This document shows, piece after piece, positions 21,801-32,000 of a stretch of DNA of 64,000 bases (position 1 is its first letter; each line of letters opens with the position of its first letter). The notes under the pieces are model-generated. The model did no database searches. It was not told the origin of the DNA and saw nothing but the letters and a program-made list of their open reading frames with translations. The DNA is taken from positions 23,436,001 through 23,500,000 of the forward strand of contig NC_135240.1 in NCBI RefSeq assembly GCF_947623445.1, in the 5' to 3' direction. The translations under genes were made by a program, and so were the position numbers. This DNA comes from Clavelina lepadiformis (lineage: Eukaryota > Chordata > Ascidiacea > Aplousobranchia > Clavelinidae).

Positions 21801-22570
21801 CCTCGTTTTCCACAATTACGACATTCTCGATCACGGGCGGGACAATAATTACGACTATGTAGCGCACCGCCACAGTAGAAGCAAGTCTTCTGAGTCCTCA
21901 ATTCACGCACTTTCGGAGCAACAGCTAGTGATCCTCCAGTTTGTAGTGTGCTTTCTCTCGGTGTCAAAGCGGGCAACGTTGATTGGGCCGAAGCCACCAG
22001 GCGAGGGCCGGTACTGACAGAGCCCATTGAGCTCGATTGCAATTGAGCTCGCTCTAAGTTATCGGCTAAATCGGCCGCTCGCTGTAGGTTGATATCATCT
22101 ATCTCCAACAGGCGTTGACGTACGAGCGAAGAACTCACGCCATTAATGAAAGAGTCCCGTATAAGTTCGTCGCGGTACTTACTCGCTGTGACTGCTTCAA
22201 AAGTACAATCCTTAGCAAGTATCTTAAGGGCACGAAGGTACTCCAGGACATTTTCCCCGTGGTTTTGCTGCCGACTGACCAGTAGATGTCGAGCGTAGAC
22301 ATTATTTCTTGGTCGGACGTACAACTCTTTCAGAAGAGTTACAATACTCTCGTAGCTATCACCTTCTTCTACGTAGGAGAAAACTTCGGGCGAAAGACAG
22401 CTTCGAACAACTCTTGTTTTGTTTATAGCGGGCGATTGCGTAGGGCGTAGCTCTTCCAGTGTAGCAATGTAGTCTTCGACCGTCTGTAACCAATACTTGA
22501 AAACTTTAGGAGCGTCGACGGTATCCGGGCTAACCGTGAGATCTTTCGGTCGAAGTAAGAGCTTGTCCAT
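18878..22570 (-). CDS. Fused Gag-Pol polyprotein of the Ty3-type retrotransposon
   Basis: 1230-residue single frame that makes the retrotransposon particle and enzymes. Order: Gag (1-220); two CCHC knuckles near 228-265 (CX2CX4HX4C, from CFYCGGALHSRNYC and CRNCGKRGHFSNVC); aspartic protease with ALLDSGASENFI near 320; reverse transcriptase with SSLDLRSAYHQ, LPFGVTNGVAAFQR and catalytic YLDD near 600; RNase H with ECDASDYAVAATL and DALSRV; integrase with LSMDFKGP near 936, HSDRGSS near 993 and the E of GNSQCERAN. The order RT-RNaseH-IN places it with Ty3-type elements. No stop or frameshift separates gag from pol, so Gag excess must arise otherwise, for example by protein turnover. Start ATG lies 32 bases inside the 5' LTR. 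Catalytic residues look complete, so it may be active. Confidence 0.95.
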   Translation of the reverse strand: MDKLLLRPKDLTVSPDTVDAPKVFKYWLQTVEDYIATLEELRPTQSPAINKTRVVRSCLSPEVFSYVEEGDSYESIVTLLKELYVRPRNNVYARHLLVSRQQNHGENVLEYLRALKILAKDCTFEAVTASKYRDELIRDSFINGVSSSLVRQRLLEIDDINLQRAADLADNLERAQLQSSSMGSVSTGPRLVASAQSTLPALTPRESTLQTGGSLAVAPKVRELRTQKTCFYCGGALHSRNYCPARDRECRNCGKRGHFSNVCRSNRSFLQTSKQSKESSELPERYSAIAAKTSGTSFLAGAPGCLQRTVVNAVIEGRLVKALLDSGASENFIDSSLAENINLKPEGKVSDITLASTELQLETQGHVKAAIQLLGRSYSNVVLDVMHNSCADIILGQKFLQRHEAVTFEFGGAENPLVVSAASEKVFAVAAADVDPPNLFEFMQKDYYPVASRTRSYSREDSAFIKAEIKRLISEDIIEPSKSPWRAQLLVVRNREKCRLVVDYSQTVNRFTLLDAYPLPRIEDIVNKVGKDRYYSSLDLRSAYHQVPIRAEERPFTAFEALGCLYQYKRLPFGVTNGVAAFQRVIDDFIRRHKLKKVFAYLDDVTVTGATIEEHDQNLEALLNAAKLTGLTFNEEKSKLRQQTINLLGYQISHNQVKPDPERLRPLLDMPPPKSPRELKRICGMFAYYSKWIENFSGKAGPLFKATDFPLNAKASNAFAELKEEIVKASLSSISEDLPFEVECDASDYAVAATLSQGGRPVAFMSRTLSKCERRYPSIEKEATAIIEAVRKWAHYLKGRTFTLVTDQRSVSFMFSKTNKGKIKNNKILMWRLELSPFHYEIRHRPGKENVVPDALSRVCATVDCLKDLSSLHDSLGHPGYARLYHFIRVRNLPYTSEEARTACKSCRVCAEVKPRFFKRPPETLIKATHPWERLSMDFKGPVKGTKPYLLVILDEFSRYPFVYPCKNMSSDTVIDCLSDLFCLFGFPAYIHSDRGSSFMSRELKDFLMARGIATSYSTPYHPQGNSQCERANQTIWRTIKLLLSSYKTSEEHWKRVLPQALHGIRSLLCTATNETPHERMFPFPRRATLGSSMPTWLLNQGTVLLRRFVRNKGDPVCDPVELMMVNPTFARVKYPNGRESTVSTSDLAPCPQANPADDDIEEATASDVTLPLRQPELRLPTGTGDGVRTETDIRNDGDQETSSVETDSQTPRRSTRERRPPQRYGEWTL

Positions 22571-22587
22571 GACCTGTTCGTCTTATA

Positions 22588-22661
22588 CTGTTTTTAATAA
22601 ATTGTCATAACCTTGAAACTCAAACACTAAATTCGAGCAACTTAGGTTTTATTAAAAACAG
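22588..22661 (-). promoter_or_regulatory. 14-bp self-complementary primer-site hairpin of the retrotransposon
   Basis: CTGTTTTTAATAAA (22588-22601) and TTTATTAAAAACAG (22648-22661) are perfect reverse complements on the + strand. On the element strand the first lies at the primer-binding position just after the 5' LTR (one base between), and the second is in the 3' part of the LTR. Could mediate self-priming as in Tf1/sushi-type elements. The LTR arm also contains the AATAAA. Confidence 0.55.
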
Positions 22662-22877
22662 AATTGAACAGACCTAAAACAAATAGAATCAGTTAGGCGA
22701 AACGTGACAGCTATATAACATTTATATATGTGAACTTATACTATTAAGCAGCCGACCCACCGACACTGCGCTTGCTACTGAAATGACGTTCTACAGTTCT
22801 ATTTAAGGCGGCGAAGCAATTAAGGCGTGAGGCAAGGCGTAAACAAAGGAATGTTAATACATTGGAATGTCACCACA
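22603..22877 (-). repeat. 5' LTR of the Ty3-type element
   Basis: 275 bp, one difference from 18538-18812, flanked by target duplication CTGGT at 22878-22882. Confidence 0.95.
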
Positions 22878-23316
22878 CTGGTCTCCAACAAAGCCAAACG
22901 ACTGCAACTTTAGCCACCATGTGGTAACAAATGGCATAATTATGCTTCATGTAACCATGGATGGCGCTCGTTAGTTACAGCAAAAATTTCTTGCTTTTGT
23001 TGGTTTGGTTTTCGCCGCCTCACCCAACACATATAGGTATAGGTAGGCTATTAGACGTCTCATCTTGGTGGTTCCCAAACGTTCTCTCTCAAATCAATTT
23101 TAACGAATGATGATACGATTCGTTAATTGTATGTGAGCATATTTCTTGTTTGATCAGTCTACAACGAGGTGACAGGTTAGCACCAGAATTTTCGCTTCAC
23201 GCAGACCACAATCAACAATGATAAATAAAGTCTGTCATAAGCCTAAGTAGCCTACATCTCACCGAAAAAATTCGTACGTTCAAAAGTATTTTTCACGGTT
23301 TCCTGTTAATCTAACT

Positions 23317-23790
23317 CAGTGGTTCTCAACCTTCTGATCTTGGCGGACCCCTTTTGGTACTGTCAAAGCAGTGGCGGACCCCTGAAGTTTAAGCAAACTA
23401 AGGGTTCTGAGACTGCACTTAAATGTTTCTTAGCTTAGTTTTACTTAATAGTCTTGGTGCACAACTGCGCTATTCATTCAAAATAACATCAAACTATGCG
23501 GATATTTTTACTTAAAATCACTGTATCCAGCTGTCTTCTCATATAATCCGCAATCTAGTGCATCACAATAGGCCTTCCCTGCGGGTGATAAATCTCAATA
23601 AGCTTTTGTATTGTCCCATCACAATAGGCAATTAAGCAAATGTTCAAGCCTATTTCAAAAAGCAATGATAAACAGCAAAATTTTTTTAAAAACTCGTACT
23701 TTATGTTGCAAATTTCGAAGTTCTCACGGACCAACTGAAAACGTTTCGCGGACCCCTGGGGGTCCGCGGACCACCGGTTGAGAACCACTG
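23317..23790. mobile_element. Non-autonomous hAT element, 474 bp
   Basis: Inverted ends CAGTGGTTCTCAACC / GGTTGAGAACCACTG are perfect 15-mers typical of hAT. Subterminal GGCGGACCCC / GGGGTCCGCGGACC blocks are typical of this group. Flanks both contain TCTAACT but offset by 3 bases on the right, so the 8-bp duplication is not exact. No transposase; the minus-strand frame inside is incidental. Confidence 0.85.
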
Positions 23791-23877
23791 AATTCTAACT
23801 TAAATGTTATAAAATAGACTAGTAATTTAAACATGTAGATCTCGAAAACACTGCTTTAAACTTATCCTAAAAACCAC

Positions 23878-24020
23878 CCATGGACGCTTTGTTAAAAAAG
23901 AACTGATTTAAGCCTATTTCAACAACCGTCCATGGACGACTAAGGGAAAACGTGGGTTTTGCGTAAAAACGTCCATGGACGCTTACGCAAAAATCGTCCA
24001 TTTTCAACTGTCCATGGACG
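23878..24020. repeat. Cluster of CGTCCATGGACG palindromes
   Basis: CCATGGACG occurs four times (23878, 23930, 23973, 24012). At 23927 and 23970 it is the full 12-bp palindrome CGTCCATGGACG, and the latter is nested in a longer inverted repeat TTTTGCGTAA...TTACGCAAAA (23957-23992). No gene overlaps. Confidence 0.75.
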
Positions 24021-24134
24021 ATCCGCGGATTGCGTCGTGTCCAGGTTTTACCCAGTGCCATGTAGGTTTAACCTAGCCTAAATCTTCCTTCAATTTATTT
24101 TAAATCCTGAGTAGCTGAACTTGACTTTTTGCTT

Positions 24135-24705
24135 ACCGGTACCCCATAGTGGAAAAGGTGGCTGTTGCACGAACGAGATTTATCAACGTGCACCTGAATT
24201 TTTTATCTTTATGCTGATTTATAATAAACAAACAAAGAGAAGCTGATTTTTTCAACATCAATTGATAATAAATTAACAAACAATTGAGCTTTCAGCGCTC
24301 GCCATCGTGCCAAAATTTGTGTTTTTGCATGCTAGATTCCTCATCGAAAACTGCTGTACTTTGCAGTCGGGCCGGTACGCATTATTTGTCTAGTAAACAA
24401 GTACACAACCACAGGATGCTAGGCCTAGACCCTATTATCCTACCCTAACCACCTGTTTTTAACAACGGGCTGTGTGAACTACTTATGGTCCATAGAAAGT
24501 GTGGCACTTGCGAGCACAAGATTCATCAACGTACATGCCAAAATTTTTATTCTTCGCCGATTTATAATAAATAAAAAAAACTGATTTATTGAATGCAATT
24601 TAATACAAAATAGATAAACAAAGAATTGTGGCATCACGCTAAAGCAAACATCTTTGCAAAGCACAATTTCTGGTCGAAATCTGCTGCACTTTTCGGTCAG
24701 GGTTA
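24135..24705. repeat. Diverged direct duplication (unit about 230 bp, offset about 346)
   Basis: 24135-24370 and 24483-24705 share ordered blocks: CCATAG, GAT(T)TATCAACGT/GATTCATCAACGT, TTTATAATAAA(C/T)AAA, then TCGAAAACTGCTGTACTT / TCGAAATCTGCTGCACTT. Too diverged for boundaries; origin unknown. Confidence 0.55.
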
Positions 24706-26095
24706 TGGTGAAATAATCACTCTGAAAAATAAACCATACGATATCATCTCGATTTCATGCAATGCGTTTAATTAGTTTCCAAATTGGAAAGTTTGCTGTT
24801 TTTGGGTAAGAAATCCCCCGTGCCATCAAGATGAAACAACAACCATTATATGCGCGATTATTTTTTATTCCCCAGGAACTTCGGAAACTTTCCAATCTGG
24901 ATCATATACCCTACTGGAAAGTTTGCTTTCAGTACACCAATAAATGGAACACCAAAATTTGCGCCTTGCCAACGTAATACTTATAACATAGAATGTAGGG
25001 CAAAATGGCAATTCTGCGCCAGTACAAACAGTAGGGATTAGATAAGCCTATGTTTTAAGGATATTGCCTAAGCTTCTAATGTTTTAAGGATATTGCCATA
25101 TTGGGATTTTGTCAACAGAAAAAAGTAGTGACATGGCCTAGTCTATAATCGGAAAAGAAGATGAATCGCAAATCCCGAGTTTACATTACGAACGCCGACG
25201 TGGATGTGTCATGTGTACATGACATTACAGAAAAATTCTGAGTTTTTAAAGTAATAGTTTAGTTTTGAATTAAGTTACTACACTGTGAAGGCAACTTTGC
25301 TGTATAGCTTATGATATAAGTATGTTACTTTCATAGGTATTTACAGCTTCTGCAAAATGACTTGGGACCTGTTTAATTTTCCCGTTGAAATCACAAATTT
25401 AGTTTGACCTACGGATTTTTATTGTAACAAACATTAATATTTCTCTTACTTTTTTGGAACCATTTGCAGACGTTTTGACGTAGAGTCACTCAGATTTCTA
25501 AAATTATCCAATTTGATCTTCTGGTGCCATACTTTTAGTACAAGTTCTGTTTTGAAGATGTCCAAGTTCGGTGTCTTTTTTCAGACATAACGTTTTTCTT
25601 CTGTTCTAACAAGTTTCTATTGGGTTTAAGTATATTCTTTTACCAAGCCATTCTGGCAGGGTAATATGGTATTGTTTAAGAAATTGTTTGACTTTTTATG
25701 ATTTGTGACTGGATGTATTGTTTTGCATAAAAGCTTCACAAACAAGGATGTGGAACAAATGCAGCATGTGCTCTTCATGCATGTGTTTCCAATAACAAAG
25801 ATTTAAAAGTTTTTAAAATTTAGTTTTTGTGTATATTTTAACAAACACTGTCCGAAAACAAGAATTTGCTAAAGCTTTTTGTTTGGCAAATATTGAAATT
25901 GTTGAAAATTATAAAGCAAGTTAATTTTGTCATGTCAAGGTTTACAGGAAAAAATGCAATGTACCATTAACAGCATTATGCAATGTGCTAAAGGTTGGCC
26001 ATCACTATGTTAAAATATTTTTTAGTTTCCTCATAAGCCAGTTAAGTTAATTTCAAAGCTGTGAATGAACTGAGCCTGAAAAATCTTGTAATGCC
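24706..26095. other. Spacer and upstream region of NDFIP
   Basis: No gene seen. A 12-bp inverted pair ATTGGAAAGTTT / AAACTTTCCAAT occurs near 24784 and 24885, and TGGAAAGTTTGCT recurs near 24917. The NDFIP 5' UTR must lie near the end of this stretch. Confidence 0.4.
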
Positions 26096-29000
26096 ATGAA
26101 CATGGCTGCAGTTAATCAAACTAGTATAGCTATCTCTGACGATTCAGGGTTATCATCGGATATGGCACAGGTCAGTGAAAGAACTGTATTTTTTCTCTTT
26201 TTACAATTATCGTTTGCAACATTGCTCTTAAAGTAACGCATTTTATATCTTTAACACAGAGCCAAGCACGAGAGAATGAAAATCCACCAGCGTATGAAGC
26301 AGCTGCTTCAAGTTCAACATTACTTGTAGGCGATGATGAACAAGGTAAAAAATCCTTCCAGAAATATGTCAATTTTTGGCACACGGGAAACATGTTCGAA
26401 GTAATCATTAATCAATATAGAGTAGGATGAATAAACTGTGCTAAATGGTTTGTATTGTTGCTGCTGTTAAAAATCCTAAACTTATGAAAACTTCCTGACA
26501 AAGTTTGCAGTCTTGCAAAAACATGCAAGATGAGTTTCATGACAGTATCAATGTTATCCAGGTATTTTTGAATGTACGTTTTCCTCAGAATCTATTAAAT
26601 CAACTATTCAAAGTGCTTTATTTGGAACAACAATGATTCAAATTATTTTAATTTTGACTTAGTGCTATGCTTATTGGATGAATGTGTAAAAACATTTTTA
26701 CTTCGTACAATTCTAGACCCTTTGTTGGATCAGAAATTTGAAGTACCTCCAGAAAAGCTTCCTTCTTATGAGCAAGCAACAACACTCCCGAGTTACGAGG
26801 ATTTTCAACAAGTAAAGGAGGCAGAATTACGTGATGAATTCATAAATATGATATTTCCATCCACGGTAAGTTTTCCTTTCGTAAGTGACTAAATTAAGTA
26901 AAAATTTGATAATAATTAATTTCATTGTTTTCAAGAAAGATTACATATATTTTGGGACAGTTTATTTAGTTCGAGAAAGCTTTTTACTCTGCTTTGGAAA
27001 TAAGAATATATTAGCCAAGCTTGTGAAAATCTTGGCTTTGAAATTGGAAGACTTAATAAAATATATATGGTACTTTCTGCAAATAGACTATCATACCTAT
27101 TTGTGCGCTGATAGAATAGAAATTTTATTTAGATTACTTCCTCTATATTGTTAGCCACTACAAAATCTGTATGGCTGAAAAACATGCTTATGGTCTGCAC
27201 TAGATAACTGATAGGACTGTACTATGCAAAATAAATCAAAAAAGGTGTCGCTGGACTTTGAGCCTAAGAAAAATCAGCAAATACATTACGAACAACTTGT
27301 TTTGGTTCACTGCAATTTCTTAAGCATAGTAGCTTTTGTGATTTTATTATGTGTGATGAAGTGACCTTGATGTTTGCAATACTTCCTGTCCTGTTGTGTT
27401 AAGAGTACTGTTATGTTTATTTTATTAATACAACTACACAATGTGCTTTCAAGTTTTAAACTCTGACTTTTATATGCTTATATGGATAATTCATACGGGC
27501 AAATATAATTCTGTATTATACAATCTAAACAAACACATCAAGAGCTTCAAGAACTATGTTTTACAAAATGAAGCTCACTAACATTTGTATCACTGCTATA
27601 GTATTGTGATATATAAACAAACATCTTACAATAGGCTTGTGTGAAAGTTTGCACCAACATCTTTTAGAGAAAGTGTAATATGAGAGGAGTGTGTAATCCT
27701 GATAGCGTTAGTTACTACAGTAGCAGGTTCCCAAAGAATGTCAGTGCCAAAGAAGTGCTTTTCAATCTAAATGGCTCTGGAACTGGTAGAACTCTGGAAC
27801 GTATATAATTATTATGTTATCTGATACTACAATTCCATATTTCACAGAACGTTAGTGTAATTTGGAGGTTTTGCTACACCCTTGAACCACAAAGTAACTA
27901 CCGGTTAGCATTTACAGTATTAACTTCATTGCCACATTCATAATTTGCTGCAATTTATCAACTAGGTGTACTGATGGTTCTTGCTTCTTAACCTTCTTCC
28001 CTAGTACCCTTTATTGAAAGCCTAGAAAGACTGCCTCCCCTTCTTACTACTCATGACACACACAGGAAAGTGTTTAAACTTCATCAAAGAAAAACCAATA
28101 TGTATATATATATATAACATCCATTGATCTACGTGCCCAGGATTTGGGACAAAATATTCTAACTAGACCATATTAGATATAATATTATGCAAACTAAATT
28201 GTGTAGGTGCATTGAAGTTCATTGACAATTAACCATCTTGGATTATGATTTGCTCGCAGTAGAACCCATGTAACATTACTTTAGGCATCGCAATAAAAGT
28301 ACCATGCTTGGGTAAATAGAAAGCTAATTTTTAGTGAGAAAGTGAAGGTACTAGGTCAGTGGTTCTTAAACTGGGGGGCGCGCCCCCCTTGGGGGGCGTG
28401 TAACATTCGTAAGGGGGGCGCGAGAGATGACAAACTGTTTATTATATGAGCTACCGGTATGTCTAAACATGCTTTCTTGACTTTCACTATAGGTTCATTT
28501 TTACTAAAATTTTAAAGTGTGTCACGATGGCAATTGTATTTTTGAAATTTGGATTCTGAAATACGTCAATTGTTACGTCATAATATTTGGTGTTTCTCCG
28601 CATTGAAGCGTATTGTTTTCGTTTACTCATTCATGCACTACTAGCTCGACTAACTGTTCTCTTGTGTTCTCTTTTTGCAGTGACCTGTTTTTTCTCACAA
28701 CGGGGGGCGGCGTAACAAGAAAAACTTTTACAAATGTATCACTTGTAGAAATACTTAATTTACACTAAATGCATTTTCTTTAGTTTTACAATTATGATGT
28801 ATACAGGAAGCCAGATGTTTTTGCTACTAACCTGTAAATATCCGATCAGTTTACGACGTATAATTTTCGAGTCATTAACGAATGAAAATTTGTGTGCAGT
28901 GTCGGCCACACATAATAAAAATAGTAATGTCGCGCACCCGGTTTAAATAGGGTAAAACCAACGTCAGCCAATATTAAAACCGTAAAATGAAGTAAAATTT

Positions 29001-32000
29001 AATTTTAGTATTGATTTAATAACCAGGTATTTTAGTAATTAAACTAATTGTATTGACACAAAATGAGTGGAAAAAAGAGAAAGTATGACCAAAATTATCT
29101 GAAGTATGGCTTTATAGATACCACAGTGAACGGAAAAGCCGTACCGCAATGCGTGATATGCTTAGAAAAGCTAAGCAACGACGTTTTGAGACCAAGTCGT
29201 TTGCAGCGTCATCTTCATGAATATAAAGACAAAACCTAGGAACAAACTTGACTGTGAAGCCGACCTAAGGTGTGCATTATCTTCTACAAAGCCTCGAATT
29301 AAACGTTTGGTTTCCAAAAAACAACTACATCCTTCACATCAATGAAAGTTAACTGAAAATAAATTGTTTTTTGTTTAATGCTTTTTTATTTTGCAATGAG
29401 GGGGGGCGCGAAATTTTTAGGTACCGTCAAGGGGGGCGTGTGCCAAAAAGTTTAAGAACCCCTGTACTAGGTTATGTATTACAGTTAAAAGTAACACATT
29501 ACAAAATGATATATACATCCTCATGAACGTATTTAAGAGTAACAAAAGGAATCGAATGTTTTTCGATGGAGTGAGTGTTGCTCGTTTCCAAATGGTTGTC
29601 GCTAATAGCGAACATGATCTAGTTAGGTTATGGAGAAGATTGCTTGGCGAGCGACGTTTTTAACAGAGTTGTAAGTGGCTTTGTTGTCGGACGACGCTTG
29701 TCTGCGGCTTTGCTGTCCACCCGCTCGCTTGGTGTATAGAGAGAAGTATAGTGTCTCGTAAATGTGGTGTGTAGATTCTGCAAGCGAAGTACGTCAACAG
29801 AAACGTAATAAATTCCTCCCTGATTTTGCTTAGCAGAGTTAGTGGAGAGTTTGTTGTCGCATCGATGCACTTCGATTACGAGTTGCATCACATAGTGACA
29901 GTTTGTCAACGCAGTCCGACAAAAAGCTAGAGCAATTCGTCCACGTGTAAGATGTGATGGAGGGTGAAAGAAGTTCTACTTGGTGGTAGATCTGTCCTGC
30001 GTCATTTAATAACTGGAGCGTATTGTCCTTGCCTGGTAGCACAACATAGGGGCAGATATGTTCTTCAATGAATGGGAAAACAAGTGTTTTAACTAGAATT
30101 CGTCAAAATCCATCTTGGTAGGAGTAGTACACAACTTGTTGGAAATCAGGTTGAAGCATTTGCAGTGAACGTGACACCTTCTGTCTTTCCGTTCCCACGT
30201 TAAAATCTTGGTTGGTTTGTGAAACTGTGGTAAACTCAAAATATGGTTCTAGCTGGTCTATAAGGACAAATTTCAGTGATCTATTAATCAATTCAATTAC
30301 AAATCTTGGGCCGTTATTGTCATATGACAGAACTCATAACAGAGTTGCTTTCACATCAATGCCAAATGCTTAACTGTCGAAGTCTTGAATGTCAATATTT
30401 TTTTTATTGTCGACAAAACGGTTACTGTTATCTTCAGAGCACAGAATATAGCTCCATTCGGTAGACTGCAAATTACAGACTCTCCTATCAGACTTACCAT
30501 TTCAGAACTCACGCGTTAAGCACTGTAGTATGAAAGACGTAATTCGGAAGTAATCAAAACCGGATCATTTATACTAAATATGGCCAAAATATAGTACAGT
30601 GCTTGTTGATAAACACACGAAATAGAACACAAATAACATTATAATATCATCAGATCTACATGAGAATTCCGTAGGAATAAAGGCTAATTATGACAATAAG
30701 CACATAATCATGTCATTCTAATTGTAAGTCAATGAGACTAGGCTTCATTGAATTAAGTTTTGGTGCCTTTTAGTTTTTCCAGTCGTAAATCATGTCACGG
30801 AGGACAGGGAACATTCGTAACTAGTAGCACATTACACAACCGTAAAAATAAATTGTGAATTATTAGTTGTAATACGTTTAGGGAGTTTTTTTGCTATAAA
30901 CACTGTAAAACTGCTTTCACAATATGTCGTTGACGTTCAAATGTTGATTTATTCAAAATGCTTTGCAGTTGGACCAAGATGAAATTTATGTGGATGGAGT
31001 AGCTGTGGGAACGGACTGTATGTTCATTCTTGCATTTGTTATCTCTTTCTTTTTCAACTGGTTAGGCTTTTTTATTGGTTATTGTATTCTCATGAATCTT
31101 GCTGGACGTTACGGTGCGATTTCAGGCTTTGGGTTGTCCATTGTCCAATGGCTGGTCTGCTTCAGGGTAAGTGTTTTTGTTTTAATTTGTACATAACACA
31201 ATATATTCACTGCACATTGCATAAATTCAGTAGCAATATTGTTGCATATAAAACATAAATTATGGTATCCACAAAAAGGGGAGTTTAACTATTTTCCAAG
31301 CTCCTTAAAGGGCTAACATGACTGAACTTTTCAGGTCGGTAAATTTATGTTAAATCACTGTAGGGCCTGAGGGTATGAAGTTGCTTTCAATATATAAGTT
31401 AATCGGGTTATGGCTGTGTGTTAGGCAAGCAAAAGATTCATGTGCAGTACGCAAGAACACCTTTAACTATTTTATATTCAGGAAAATGAATGTGTATCAT
31501 AAATAAACATAATAGAGTACATGTCAGTTATTATTAAACTAATTGCTGTAAATACTAACCAACAGCTTAAGTTTTTCCTAAGTTGAAAATATGAAAACTA
31601 TTTTATTTAAACCATGATGACGGAATTGATTTGCATACTTGCTTAAGATTAGTTTCCTCTTAATGTAAAGTTCCCGTTGTTTTATAATGATGTCTATCCA
31701 AACCAGTAAATTGGAAGTACCGAAACAAAGTCTCATTAACCTAATGGGATTATTGTTTTTGAGACCATATTACAATAACTACAATGCATGCGTCAACTCA
31801 CTTTTCAAGTGCAAATTTTCTATTAAGACAATACAAAAGTTTGTTATAGCATGTAAAACGCACTGTAAACTAAAATAAGCATCTCTTTACAATAAAGCTT
31901 GTTGGTTTTTGAAAAACAAGACCTGGTGACATGTGAAAAATCTTGTTTATTCGATTTTTGATTCCACAGGAAATAACGTGCGCCATAAACCTGTTCCTAC

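Larger units (their letters stand above)
18538..22877 (-). mobile_element. Intact Ty3-type (Metaviridae-like) LTR retrotransposon
   Basis: 4.34 kb element on the minus strand. LTRs of 275 bp at 22603-22877 (5') and 18538-18812 (3') differ at one base (C/T in the ...TTAGG(C/T)TTTATT... segment). They begin TGTGGTGACATT and end GGTTATGACA in element orientation. A 5-bp target duplication CTGGT lies on both sides (18533-18537, 22878-22882). A polypurine tract CCGGGGGAGAA abuts the 3' LTR (18813-18823). The leader between 5' LTR and ATG is only 32 bases and shows no tRNA-type TGG primer site. The single reading frame is intact. All this points to recent insertion. Confidence 0.96.

Noticed and set aside
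18955..21848. Several frames opposite or overlapping the Gag-Pol frame
   Set aside because: They are shadows of the long intact polyprotein frame.
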